DNA of 64,000 bases from Halorubrum sp. PV6. GTDB lineage: Archaea; Halobacteriota; Halobacteria; Halobacteriales; Haloferacaceae. The DNA lies in contig NZ_CP030064.1 of assembly GCF_003990725.2 (NCBI RefSeq), positions 682,001-746,000 of the forward strand, given 5' to 3'. This document shows positions 52,571 through 60,964 of this stretch, piece by piece. The position numbers and the translations under genes were made by a program. The notes under the pieces are model-generated. The model searched no databases and was not told where the DNA came from. It worked only from the letters and a program-made list of their open reading frames with translations. Positions within the stretch are counted from its first letter, which is position 1. Each line of letters opens with the position of its first letter.

Positions 52571-53734
52571 ATGCTCGACTACGTGGGGCTCGAGGCTGAC
52601 CTCGATCAGGAGGAGCGGCTGATACGCGACACCGCTCGGGAGTTCGTCGACGAGCGGGTGCGTCCCGACATCGGCGACCACTTTCAGGCGGGGACGTTCC
52701 CGACGGAACTGATCGAAGAGATGGGCGAGATGGGGTTTTACGCCCCCAACCTCGACGGGTACGGCCTCCCGAACGTCTCGGAGACGGCGTACGGCCTGTT
52801 GATGCAGGAGTTAGAGGCGTGTGACTCCGGGCTCCGGTCGATGGCGAGCGTGCAGGGCGCGCTGGTCATGTACCCCATCCACGCGTACGGCAGCGACGAA
52901 CAGAAGGAGCGATGGCTGCCGGCGCTCGGCGAAGGCGAGGCGGTCGGCTGCTTCGGGCTGACGGAGCCGGAACACGGCTCGAACCCGTCTGCGATGGAGA
53001 CCAGCGCGCGGCGAGACGGCGACGAGTACGTCCTCGACGGCGCGAAGACGTGGATCACGAACGCGCCGATCGCGGACGTGGCCGTGGTCTGGGCCCGCGA
53101 CGAGTCGGCGGACGACGCCCCCGTCCGCGGCTTCCTCGTCGAGACGGACCGCGACGGCGTGACCACGAACAAGATCGACGACAAAATCTCGCTGCGCGCG
53201 TCGATCACCGGCGAGGTCAGCCTCCAGAACGTGCGCGTTCCCGAGTCGAACGTCCTCCCCGGCGTGTCGGGAATGAAGGGTCCGCTGTCGTGTCTCACGC
53301 AGGCCCGCTACGGGATCGCGTGGGGAGCGGTCGGTGCCGCCAGGGACTGCTTCGAGCAGGCGCGGGCGTACGCCACCGACCGCGAGCAGTTCGGCGGACC
53401 GATCGCGCGGTTCCAACTCCAACAGGAGAAGCTCGCGGAGATGGCCACCCAGATCACCACGGCGCAACTGCTCGCGTACCGGCTCGGCGAGCTGAAAGAG
53501 CGCGGGGATCTCACCCCCCAACACGTCTCGATGGCCAAGCGCAACAACGTGCGCACGGCACGCGACCAGTCGCGGGTCGCCCGCGAGATGCTCGGCGGCA
53601 ACGGGATCACGACCGACTACTCGCCGATGCGCCACATGGCGAACATGGAGACCGTCTACACCTACGAGGGGACCCACGACATCCACACGCTCGTCCTCGG
53701 CGAGGACCTGACCGGCATCCCGGCGTACGAGTAA
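52571..53734 (+). CDS. Acyl-CoA dehydrogenase (glutaryl-CoA dehydrogenase-like)
   Basis: A 387-residue flavoprotein of the acyl-CoA dehydrogenase family. Typical blocks are [53 protein letters not shown] and the C-terminal [15 protein letters not shown]. The catalytic Glu of the family is in YEGTHD. The glutaryl-CoA-type resemblance (extra Arg and the AWGxxGAA pattern) is suggestive, not proven. It feeds electrons to ETF. The ATG at 52571 starts the domain; convergent with purNH. Confidence 0.87.
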   Translation: MLDYVGLEADLDQEERLIRDTAREFVDERVRPDIGDHFQAGTFPTELIEEMGEMGFYAPNLDGYGLPNVSETAYGLLMQELEACDSGLRSMASVQGALVMYPIHAYGSDEQKERWLPALGEGEAVGCFGLTEPEHGSNPSAMETSARRDGDEYVLDGAKTWITNAPIADVAVVWARDESADDAPVRGFLVETDRDGVTTNKIDDKISLRASITGEVSLQNVRVPESNVLPGVSGMKGPLSCLTQARYGIAWGAVGAARDCFEQARAYATDREQFGGPIARFQLQQEKLAEMATQITTAQLLAYRLGELKERGDLTPQHVSMAKRNNVRTARDQSRVAREMLGGNGITTDYSPMRHMANMETVYTYEGTHDIHTLVLGEDLTGIPAYE

Positions 53735-53781
53735 CGGGCCGAATTCGGCTGACGACCGACGACCGACGGACCGCTCCCGGC

Positions 53782-55383
53782 TCAGTCGTGCCGGAAGCAG
53801 CGCGAGCCGGTGAACGCCATCGCCATGTCGTGTTCGTCGGCCGCGGCGATCACGTCCTCGTCGTTGACGGAGCCGCCGGGCTGGATCACGGCTTCGACGC
53901 CGGCCTCGGCGGCCTCTTCGATCGCGTCCGGGAACGGGAAGAAGGCGTCCGAGGCCATCACGGCGCCCTCGGCGGATTTCCCCTCCGCGTCCTTCTCGGC
54001 TTTCATGGCCGCGAGCGTGACGGCGTCGACGCGGGACACCTGCCCCATCCCGACGCCGACCGTCTCGGTGCCCGTCGCGAACAGTATCCCGTTCGATTTC
54101 ACGTGTTTGAGCGTCTTCCACGCGAACACCATCGTCTCGATCTGCTCGTCGGTGGGCTCACGCTCGGTGACCACGTCGAGGTCGGCGGCGACCGGGGACT
54201 GCCGGTCCCGCTCTTGGATGAGCCGCCCCCCGACGATCGGCTTCTCGGTGAAGCGCTCGGAGAACCGCTCGTCGCCGTCGCCGAGCGGGCCGACGTCGAG
54301 CACGCGGAGGTTCTTCTTCTCTCGGAGCACGTCGAGCGCGCTGTCGGTGTAGCCGGGCGCGACGACGACCTCTTTAAACGAGTCGACGACTGCGTCCGCG
54401 GTGTCGGCGTCGCACTTGCGGTTGACGGCGACGATGCCGCCGAACGCCGACTTCGCGTCGGTACGGAGCGCGCGGTCGTACGCCTCCGCAATCGTGTCTC
54501 CCGTCGCACAGCCCGCGGGATTCGTGTGCTTGATCACGGCGGCGGCCGGCTCGTCGAACTCCTTGACGAGGTTCAAGGCGGCGTCGGCGTCGTTGTAGTT
54601 GTTGTACCCCATCCCCTTCGCGCCGGGGTTCAGCTGCGGGGCGTCGACGACGCTCGCCTCCTCACAGCCGTCGTCGACGTAGAGCGCGGCGTCTTGGTGC
54701 GGGTTCTCGCCGTACCGCAGCGTGGCCGCGCGCTCCTCGGAGACGAGTCGGCGCTCGGGGAAGTCCCCGCCGTCGTCGCCGTCGACGGTCACGTCGACCG
54801 GCTCGTCGCCGTCGCGGTCGATCGTCACCCGGTCTTCGGCGAACCACCGCACCGCACGCGGGTACGCGGTGAACTCGGCGTCACGGAGGACGCGGTCCTT
54901 CAGCGAGTCGACGTCGTCGTCCTCGTAGACGGGGACCGGTTCCTGGGTGACGATCGGCCCGGCGTCGACCTCCTCGGTGACGACGTGGACCGTGCAGCCG
55001 GTGGTGCGGACGCCGGCGTCGAGCACCTGCTCGTGGGCGTCCGCGCCGGGGAAGGAGGGCAAAAGCGAGGGGTGGACGTTCAGCGTCGTGGGTGTCGCTT
55101 CGAGGAACTCGTCGGTGAGCACGCGCATATACCCGTCGAGACAGACGATGTCGAAGTCGTACCCTGCGAGTCGGTCGAGGAGTCGCTGTTCGTGGGATGT
55201 ACGCGACTCGCCGTCCTCGCGTTGGACGACCTCGGTCGGGACTCGACGCTCCGTCGCGGCCTCCAAGACGGGCGCCTGTTCGCGGTTGGTCACGACGACA
55301 GAGAGCTCCGCGCCGCCGGGCGCGGTGTCGGCGATGTGTCTGAGGTTCCGTCCCCGGTTGCTCGCGAGTCCGGCGATCTTCAT
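53782..55383 (-). CDS. purNH: Fused GAR transformylase / AICAR transformylase (PurNH)
   Basis: A 533-residue fusion. Residues about 1-185 form GAR transformylase (PurN): [31 protein letters not shown] with the catalytic Asn and His, and [16 protein letters not shown] with the catalytic Asp. Residues about 205-533 form the AICAR transformylase part of Pur[41 protein letters not shown] and the C-terminal [31 protein letters not shown]. The PurH cyclohydrolase domain is missing, as expected if a separate archaeal PurO-type enzyme does that step. A TATA-like ATATAC lies about 27 bases before the ATG. It is divergent from purB. Confidence 0.93.
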   Translation of the reverse strand: MKIAGLASNRGRNLRHIADTAPGGAELSVVVTNREQAPVLEAATERRVPTEVVQREDGESRTSHEQRLLDRLAGYDFDIVCLDGYMRVLTDEFLEATPTTLNVHPSLLPSFPGADAHEQVLDAGVRTTGCTVHVVTEEVDAGPIVTQEPVPVYEDDDVDSLKDRVLRDAEFTAYPRAVRWFAEDRVTIDRDGDEPVDVTVDGDDGGDFPERRLVSEERAATLRYGENPHQDAALYVDDGCEEASVVDAPQLNPGAKGMGYNNYNDADAALNLVKEFDEPAAAVIKHTNPAGCATGDTIAEAYDRALRTDAKSAFGGIVAVNRKCDADTADAVVDSFKEVVVAPGYTDSALDVLREKKNLRVLDVGPLGDGDERFSERFTEKPIVGGRLIQERDRQSPVAADLDVVTEREPTDEQIETMVFAWKTLKHVKSNGILFATGTETVGVGMGQVSRVDAVTLAAMKAEKDAEGKSAEGAVMASDAFFPFPDAIEEAAEAGVEAVIQPGGSVNDEDVIAAADEHDMAMAFTGSRCFRHD

Positions 55384-55551
55384 ACGCGAGTGGTCCGACC
55401 GATCGCGTATATCGATTGCGGTCCGCACCGGACGAGGATCCACGTTCGCGGATAGATACTCCCCGAGAGCGCGACAGAATCCGACGACGTATCCACGTCT
55501 GTGCGACTCACCATCGACACGCTTTTGCTGGCTCCGGCGGCAGTCGCGGAT

Positions 55552-57012
55552 ATGACCGACGACTCCGAACCGACTGGCGACGACGCGATCGCAGGGCTCT
55601 CTCGGTCCGACCCGCTCGCCGCGGTGTCGCCGCTCGACGGGCGATACGCCTCACGGACCGCGCCGCTCTCGCCGTACGCGAGCGAGGCGGCGCTCATGCG
55701 CGCGCGGACCCGGGTCGAGGTCGAGTACCTCGTCGCGCTCGCCGACCTCGACGCGACGCCCATCGCGCTCGACGACGACGCCGAGGCGGCGCTGCGCGCG
55801 GTCCACGAAGAGTTCACCGCCGAGGACGCCCGCCTTATAAAAGCGCTCGAAGTCGAGGGCACCGAGGGGTACAGCGCGACCAACCACGACGTGAAGGCGG
55901 TCGAGTACTTCCTGCGGGTCCGACTCGACGCGCTGGCGGACGACGGGGTGATAACCGACGGCGAGACGCTGTACCCGTGGATTCACTTCGGGCTCACGAG
56001 CGAGGACGTGAACAACCTCGCGCACCGTCTGCTCGTAAAACGGGCCGTAAGCGAGACGATCGTCCCCGCGATCCGCGAGGTCAGAGACGCGCTCGCGACC
56101 CTCGCCCGCGAGCATCGCGACACGCCCATGCTGGCGCGGACGCACGGGCAACCCGCCACGCCGACGACGTTCGGCAAGGAGATGGCCGTGTACGCGTCTC
56201 GGCTCGGTCGCGCGCTCGGCCGAGTCGTCGTCGCCAACGGCGACCTCTCCGGGAAACTCGCCGGCGCCTCGGGGACGTACGCCGCCCACGACGCCGCCTA
56301 CCCCGCGGTCGACTGGCCGGCGTTCGCCGAGTCGTTCGTTCGCGGCCTCGATCTGGAACACACGCCGCTCGCGACGCAGGTGAACCCCTGTGACGACCTC
56401 GCAGCCCTGTTCGACGCGCTCCGGGGGGTCAACAACGTCCTCCTCGATCTGGACGTGGACGCGTGGCTGTACGTCTCCGACCGCTACCTCGGACAGCGAA
56501 CCGTCGAGGGCGAGACCGGCTCCTCGACGATGCCCCACAAGGTGAACCCGATCGACTTCGAGAACAGCGAGGGGAACCTCTCGAAGGCGAACAGCGACCT
56601 CACCTTCCTCGCCGACTACGTGACGAGTTCGCGGCTCCAGCGCGACCTGTCCGACTCCACCGTCAAGCGCAACGTGGGCGCCGCCCTGGCGCACTGCCTC
56701 ATCGGCTACTCGAAGGCCGGCGACGGGCTGGAAACGATCGTCCCGAACGAGACGGTCATGCGCGAGGAGCTGGCTTCGACCCCCGAAGTGATCGGCGAGG
56801 CGGTCCAGACGATCCTCCGGCGCGAGGGCGACACCGCCGCCTACGAGCGCGTGAAAGACCTGACGCGCGGACAGTCGGTGACGCTCGACGACTTCCGCGA
56901 CCTCTTCGCCGACCTCGACGTCGACGAGTCCGTCCGCGAGGAGCTACAGGCGCTGACGCCGGCGACGTACGTCGGCGTCGCCGACGAGCTGGTCGACGAG
57001 ACCGACGAGTAA
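55552..57012 (+). CDS. purB: Adenylosuccinate lyase
   Basis: A 486-residue fumarase/aspartase-superfamily enzyme that acts twice in purine synthesis (SAICAR and adenylosuccinate cleavage). Key patterns are YSATNHDVKAVEYFL, HFGLTSEDVNNLAHR, ARTHGQPATPTTFGKEM and the family signature GSSTMPHKVNPIDFEN (catalytic Ser loop). An acidic N-terminal extension of about 30 residues precedes the domain. The ATG at 55552 is preferred over an upstream GTG; a CTTTTG TATA-like element lies about 28 bases before it. It is divergent from purNH with 168 bp between starts. Confidence 0.95.
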   Translation: MTDDSEPTGDDAIAGLSRSDPLAAVSPLDGRYASRTAPLSPYASEAALMRARTRVEVEYLVALADLDATPIALDDDAEAALRAVHEEFTAEDARLIKALEVEGTEGYSATNHDVKAVEYFLRVRLDALADDGVITDGETLYPWIHFGLTSEDVNNLAHRLLVKRAVSETIVPAIREVRDALATLAREHRDTPMLARTHGQPATPTTFGKEMAVYASRLGRALGRVVVANGDLSGKLAGASGTYAAHDAAYPAVDWPAFAESFVRGLDLEHTPLATQVNPCDDLAALFDALRGVNNVLLDLDVDAWLYVSDRYLGQRTVEGETGSSTMPHKVNPIDFENSEGNLSKANSDLTFLADYVTSSRLQRDLSDSTVKRNVGAALAHCLIGYSKAGDGLETIVPNETVMREELASTPEVIGEAVQTILRREGDTAAYERVKDLTRGQSVTLDDFRDLFADLDVDESVREELQALTPATYVGVADELVDETDE

Positions 57013-57075
57013 GCGCGCGGCTCGTCCCGGACGGCGACCGATTTATGTCGCCCGCGAGGAATTTTTCGACCGCGC

Positions 57076-57909
57076 ATGGTCTCCCTCCGTTCACCCTCCG
57101 CCATCCCAGTCGTCGGCGTGTTAGTCGACGGTCGCACGTACGTCCACCTGTTGTACCTCCTGATCGCGATTCCGCTCGGGGCCGTCTACTCCTCGCTTTT
57201 CTCGTTCGGATTCGCGTTCGGGATCGCCTTCTCCGTGGTGCTCGTCGGCCTCGTGATCCTGTTGGCGACGCTCGTGGCCGCCAGACTCGCGGCCGGCGTC
57301 GAGCGCTGGCTCGCGAACCGGCTTCTGGGCACGGACCTGACGCGATACGACGACCTGGCCGACGACCCGCCCGGCGCGCTCGCGGGCGTCAGGAAGTACG
57401 TCGAGGCCGCGTCGACGTGGCGAGCGGTCGGGTTCATCTCGCTGAAGTTCTTCGTCACCGTCTTCGCGATCATCCCCCTGTTCGCGCTCGCGAACGGGCT
57501 CTCGCTGCTTTCCGCCCCGATACGGTACCCGTACGTGGCCACTTTCGGCGAGTCCAACGGGGAACCGATCACGTGGGCGATCGGCACGCTCCCCGAGTCG
57601 CTGCTCGCGGTTTCGGTCGGTTTCGTCGGGGTACTCGTGGCGCTTCACGTGACGAACCTCGTCGCGTACGCCAGCCGGCAGATGGCGATCGCGCTCCTCG
57701 GGGAGCCGGCGGCGGCCGAGGGGGGCGCGACCGGAGACGACCCAGAGACGACCGAGGAGGGCGCGACCGGAGACGAACCCACCGCGTCGTCTCCATCCTC
57801 GGGGTTCGCCCCGGCGGACGCCGACGAGTCGGAATCGGAGTTCGTCCCGGCGGACGCGGTCGAGCCGGAGTCGGACGGCGACTCGGACCGCGACGAAATC
57901 GGCTCCTAA
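57076..57909 (+). CDS. Putative 'sensor' membrane domain protein
   Basis: A 277-residue protein with the putative sensor-type membrane domain: two close N-terminal helices (about 22-65, LLYLLIAIPLGAVYSSLF and the following segment), then a charged loop with RWLANRLLGTDL, and further helices near 115-135 and 178-200. A disordered acidic tail (about 215-277) has short degenerate repeats (EGGATGDDPE, EEGATGDEPT, then APADADES, VPADAVEP). In actinobacteria such domains are attached to kinases; here no kinase is fused or adjacent. The function is unknown. Confidence 0.7.
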   Translation: MVSLRSPSAIPVVGVLVDGRTYVHLLYLLIAIPLGAVYSSLFSFGFAFGIAFSVVLVGLVILLATLVAARLAAGVERWLANRLLGTDLTRYDDLADDPPGALAGVRKYVEAASTWRAVGFISLKFFVTVFAIIPLFALANGLSLLSAPIRYPYVATFGESNGEPITWAIGTLPESLLAVSVGFVGVLVALHVTNLVAYASRQMAIALLGEPAAAEGGATGDDPETTEEGATGDEPTASSPSSGFAPADADESESEFVPADAVEPESDGDSDRDEIGS

Positions 57910-57973
57910 CCTGCCGGCTCGCGGCGGCTCTACGCCCCGGTGGGCTTATTCTCGTGGGGCCGTCAGGGTCGGT

Positions 57974-58666
57974 ATGGCACCGACGCTGGTCGCCGCCGCC
58001 ATCGGGGCGATCCTCGCGGTGGCCCTGCTTGGCGCCGCGTTCGACCGGCGCGCCGTCGCGGTGGTCGTCGCGGCCGCCGTCTTCCCCGACCTCGACGCGG
58101 TCGCCAGCCTCGTCGTTCCGGGCGCGACCAACGCCCTCTTTCACGCGGTCTGGCTCCCGCTCGTCGCGGGCGTCGCGCTCTACTGGGACACCGCGGCGGC
58201 GAGCGACTCCCGCCTTCGCGCCCGGTTCGGGTGGCGAGGCGTCCGGGTCGCGTGGGTCGCGCTCGCGGCCGCTCTCGTCGCGGGAATCGGGCCGGACCTC
58301 TTCGGCGGGGCCGGCGCGAACCTGCTGTACCCGTTTCACGACGCCTACTACCGCATCGACGGGCGCCTCCTGTTCTCGACACAGGAAGGGGTCGTACAGA
58401 CGTTCGTCGCTCTCGGGGCCGAGGGGCCCGGACCCCTCCCGTTTCCGAGCCCCGGCACGACCGCCTCGTATCCGATACCGACGTGGGTGAATCCGGACGG
58501 CCGTCCGGGGCTCTCGCTCGGAACGGATCGCGAGCTGGTTCTCGTCCGAAGCGGCTGGCAGCTCGTCGTCGTCGCCGCCGGGACGGCCCTGCTCGCGGTC
58601 CGGTTCGTGCAGGCGCGTCGCTCGGGCGAGTCGGACACCGACCGCGATCGGAGGGAGGTGGCCTGA
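57974..58666 (+). CDS. Membrane-bound hydrolase-like paralogue 1 (YdjM-type)
   Basis: A 230-residue membrane protein related to the next gene and, more distantly, to the gene at 45417. It keeps the FPDLDAVASL motif (about 37-46), an NALFHAVWLP segment with His, and a later PFHDAYYRIDGRLLFST region. The helix that carries HxxLD in the sister protein reads AGIGPD here, so one metal-ligand group is missing. It has four to five helices and a short basic-acidic tail. It ends four bases before the next gene, forming a two-gene operon. Confidence 0.72.
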   Translation: MAPTLVAAAIGAILAVALLGAAFDRRAVAVVVAAAVFPDLDAVASLVVPGATNALFHAVWLPLVAGVALYWDTAAASDSRLRARFGWRGVRVAWVALAAALVAGIGPDLFGGAGANLLYPFHDAYYRIDGRLLFSTQEGVVQTFVALGAEGPGPLPFPSPGTTASYPIPTWVNPDGRPGLSLGTDRELVLVRSGWQLVVVAAGTALLAVRFVQARRSGESDTDRDRREVA

Positions 58667-58669
58667 CCG

Positions 58670-59365
58670 ATGGTCTCGACGGTCGTCCACGCGGCGTTCG
58701 CGCTCGCGCTCGCAGCCGGGCTGCTCGGCGAGCACTACGACCGTCGCGCGCTCGCGGTCGTCCTCGCGGTCGTCCTGTTGCCGGAACTCGACAGCTTCCT
58801 GGGGCCGGTGATGCCGGGCGCACACCGAACGGTCGGGCACAACCTCGTGTTCCCGGCGGCGGTCGCGCTGCTGCTCTACTACGACACGCGGCTCCGGTCT
58901 GTGTCGGTGCTCCGCCGGCGACTCGCTCGGTGGACCTCGGAGCGACGCGCCGAGCGGTGGATCGCGGTCGCGTGGGTCGCCATCTTCGTTCACGTGTTCG
59001 CCCACGTCGCGCTCGATTGGGTCCACCTCGACGGCGTGAACGCGCTCTGGCCGCTCCGAGACCGGTTTTACGCCTTGTCCGGCGAGATTCTGCTCTCGTC
59101 GACGGACGGGTTCACGCAGACGTTCGTCGACGTGCGGGTCGACCCGGCGACGGGGAGCCGCCAGATCGACGCGGGCGCAGGCGGCACCACCGCCACGGTC
59201 CACGTGAGCAATCCCGTCGAGCCGCGCGCGCCCAGCGAGGTCGCCGACGAGCCGGTCGACAGGCGGTTTCCGGTCGCGAGCGCCGGGTGGCGGCTCTACC
59301 TGATCGGCGTCGGCCTGTTCACGCTCGTCGCGCGGCGGCTACAGAGCGCGGACCCGCGTCAGTAG
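58670..59365 (+). CDS. Membrane-bound hydrolase-like paralogue 2 (YdjM-type)
   Basis: A 231-residue membrane protein, tandem paralogue of the preceding gene. Motifs are LPELDSFLGPVMPGAHRTVGHNLVFP (about 37-62) with conserved His, and HVFAHVALDWVHLDGVNALWPLRDRFY (about 104-130), which keeps the HxxLD pattern. The stretch SGEILLSSTDGFTQTFVDV matches the same part of its sister. A beta-rich segment (about 145-195) lies outside the membrane. The activity is unproven. Confidence 0.75.
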   Translation: MVSTVVHAAFALALAAGLLGEHYDRRALAVVLAVVLLPELDSFLGPVMPGAHRTVGHNLVFPAAVALLLYYDTRLRSVSVLRRRLARWTSERRAERWIAVAWVAIFVHVFAHVALDWVHLDGVNALWPLRDRFYALSGEILLSSTDGFTQTFVDVRVDPATGSRQIDAGAGGTTATVHVSNPVEPRAPSEVADEPVDRRFPVASAGWRLYLIGVGLFTLVARRLQSADPRQ

Positions 59366-59418
59366 GCGGCGTTTCCCACCTGCCGAGGTGTTCGACTCGC
59401 GTGCGACGCCGCCCGCGT

Positions 59419-60006
59419 TCAGCGCTCGTCGCGGGGGTCTCGGTCGGTCGGTTCCGCGACCGCCTCCTGCACCGCGGCCCAGTGAGTGATGGTCCCGTCG
59501 GCGCCGGGAAGCGGTCGCAGCGAGACGCGGTTTAAAAACGGCGTCCCGTCGCGGCGGTGGTTCCACACCTCGACGGTGACCGGCTCCCAGATGGACACGG
59601 CCTCGCGCAGCGCTGCGACCGACTCCGGCTCCGTGCGCGGCCCCTGGAGCAGTCGCGGGTTTTCGCCCCGGAGCGCTTCCAGTGAGTAGCCCGTCAGCGC
59701 GCGGAACGTCCGGTTCGCGTAGAGGATGGGCGTGTCGCGGTACGCCGGGCCACACAGGGTGACACCGACCGGAGCGGTGTCGAGGGCGCGAACGCGGTCG
59801 ATGCGGCGTCTGTCGGCGTCGCCGAGGGGCGGATCGTCGGCTCCACTCGCGGGGTCGCGGCTCGCGTCGCTTCCGGCGGTGTCCGCGTCATCGTCGCGCA
59901 ACTCGGGTTCGAGTTCGTACCGAGCCACCAGACCGTCGAGTCGGTCGCGAGCCGCCTCGTCGTCGCGGCACGCGAGATAATCGAGAATGTCGCCTCTGAG
60001 GCCCAT
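59419..60006 (-). CDS. LOV-like PAS protein without photoactive cysteine
   Basis: A 195-residue protein with a short helical N-terminus (about 1-60) and one PAS domain (about 72-185) of the LOV type. The LOV core motif, normally GxNCRFLQG, is GENPRLLQG (114-122): the flavin-adduct Cys is Pro117. The FMN-contacting Asn149 (WNHRRDG), Asn159 (FLNRVSL) and Gln180 (WAAVQ) remain, as do R118 and Q121. It could bind flavin without forming the adduct, or be a plain PAS sensor. There is no kinase or output domain. It is convergent with the YdjM-like pair. Confidence 0.82.
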   Translation of the reverse strand: MGLRGDILDYLACRDDEAARDRLDGLVARYELEPELRDDDADTAGSDASRDPASGADDPPLGDADRRRIDRVRALDTAPVGVTLCGPAYRDTPILYANRTFRALTGYSLEALRGENPRLLQGPRTEPESVAALREAVSIWEPVTVEVWNHRRDGTPFLNRVSLRPLPGADGTITHWAAVQEAVAEPTDRDPRDER

Positions 60007-60082
60007 CTGCTGGCTCGGTTTACGCCTCGGTCGGGCAAGTGACTGTCGTCCGCGGGGCGCCGTTGCTCGCGGCGGAAAAGCA

Positions 60083-60095
60083 TGGACTCGCGGGG
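60083..60095. repeat. 13-bp copy of the tRNA-Ala 3' end
   Basis: TGGACTCGCGGGG at 60083-60095 is identical to 60208-60220, which is the 3' end of the tRNA-Ala gene (minus strand). The 112 bases between the copies are purine-rich, low-complexity sequence with no gene. It could be a scar of an integration event or of tRNA-end duplication; the match is short. Confidence 0.4.
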
Positions 60096-60207
60096 GTCCC
60101 GTGAGCGGTGCGAGGTATGAGCAAAGCGAATACTCGATTGCGAGCGGCGAAGCCGAGAGCAGCGAACGGGACCAAGCGAGGAAACGAGACGAACGGAGTG
60201 AGTCGAG

Positions 60208-60279
60208 TGGACTCGCGGGGATTTGAACCCCGGGCCTTCCCCGTGCCAGGGGGATGATCTACCACTGATCTACGAGCCC
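60208..60279 (-). tRNA. tRNA-Ala (anticodon GGC)
   Basis: A 72-base cloverleaf without intron. On the minus strand the acceptor GGGCTCG pairs with CGAGTCC, including the G3-U70 pair that identifies alanine tRNA. D-arm (GATC/GATC), anticodon stem TCCCC/GGGGA with loop CTGGCAC (anticodon GGC) and T-arm CGGGG-TTCAAAT-CCCCG all pair. The discriminator is A; no CCA is encoded. GGC reads GCC and GCU codons. Confidence 0.96.
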
Positions 60280-60308
60280 TCGAACGCATCCAATCGTTCC
60301 CCGCTGGA

Positions 60309-60316
60309 TATATTAA
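60309..60316 (-). promoter_or_regulatory. TATA box of tRNA-Ala
   Basis: TTAATATA (minus strand) lies 30-37 bases before the tRNA 5' end, the right distance for an archaeal tRNA promoter with a few bases of 5' leader. Confidence 0.65.
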
Positions 60317-60361
60317 GGCCTTCGACTCGCCGACCTCGGCGACACGACCTGACACACCCGG

Positions 60362-60913
60362 TCAGATCCGCGCCGAGTCGACGTACACGTCCAGGTCCAC
60401 GTCTCGCGTCGACCCTTCGAGGTCACGGACCGCGCGCTCGACGACGCGCTCGGCCTCGCCTCTGATCAGGGGGATCGCCTTTTTAAGTACCCAGTCGAAC
60501 GAGACGAGCCGCGGCAAATCGAGCGCGTCCGAACTGGCGGAGCCGGGGTCGAACGCCACTTCGAGCGCGACCTCGCAGGGCTGATCGGTCGGACTGTCGT
60601 CGGTACCGTCGGCGTCGTCCGCCGACTCGGGCGGCGTCACGCGCCAACACCCGCCGGCGTCGATGTCCTTCGTGATCTCCCAGTCGATCCGTTCCGGCGG
60701 TTCGACGCCCGTCACGTGCGAGTGGGCCGTGTACGTTATCTTCCACCACGCGAACGTCAGCGCGTAGCGAGTCCCCGGACCGCCGTCGCCTCGCATCGTT
60801 CGCACCTCGCGGAGGTACTCGGAGTAGTTGGCGTACTGCGGGAAATCGAGCAGGAACGCGTACACGTCCTCGGGGTCGGCGTACACCTCCGTACTCACGA
60901 CGAGTTCGTCCAC
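60362..60913 (-). CDS. SRPBCC family protein
   Basis: A 183-residue SRPBCC/START-like protein: DELVVSTEVYADPEDVYAFLLDFPQYANYSEYLREVR (about 2-38) is the first strand and helices of the polyketide-cyclase/CoQ-binding-type group, and GGCWRVTP and VALEVAFDP form later strands. It contains an acidic insertion (about 112-127). Ligand and function are unknown. It lies between tRNA-Ala and gltB, all leftward but separated by gaps. Confidence 0.75.
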   Translation of the reverse strand: MDELVVSTEVYADPEDVYAFLLDFPQYANYSEYLREVRTMRGDGGPGTRYALTFAWWKITYTAHSHVTGVEPPERIDWEITKDIDAGGCWRVTPPESADDADGTDDSPTDQPCEVALEVAFDPGSASSDALDLPRLVSFDWVLKKAIPLIRGEAERVVERAVRDLEGSTRDVDLDVYVDSARI

Positions 60914-60964
60914 GCTCTGAGGTTCGGCCCACGCGTAATAAGCAGTCCGGCGCGGGCGGGCCGA

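Noticed and set aside
52912-55455. An 847-codon + strand open frame
   Set aside because: It runs out of frame through the acyl-CoA dehydrogenase gene and opposite purNH; the translation is low-complexity Arg/Val-rich and has no family motif.
60083-60279. An integrated element bounded by the tRNA-Ala 3' end and its repeat
   Set aside because: Only 112 bases lie between the copies, with no gene; at most a scar is possible.
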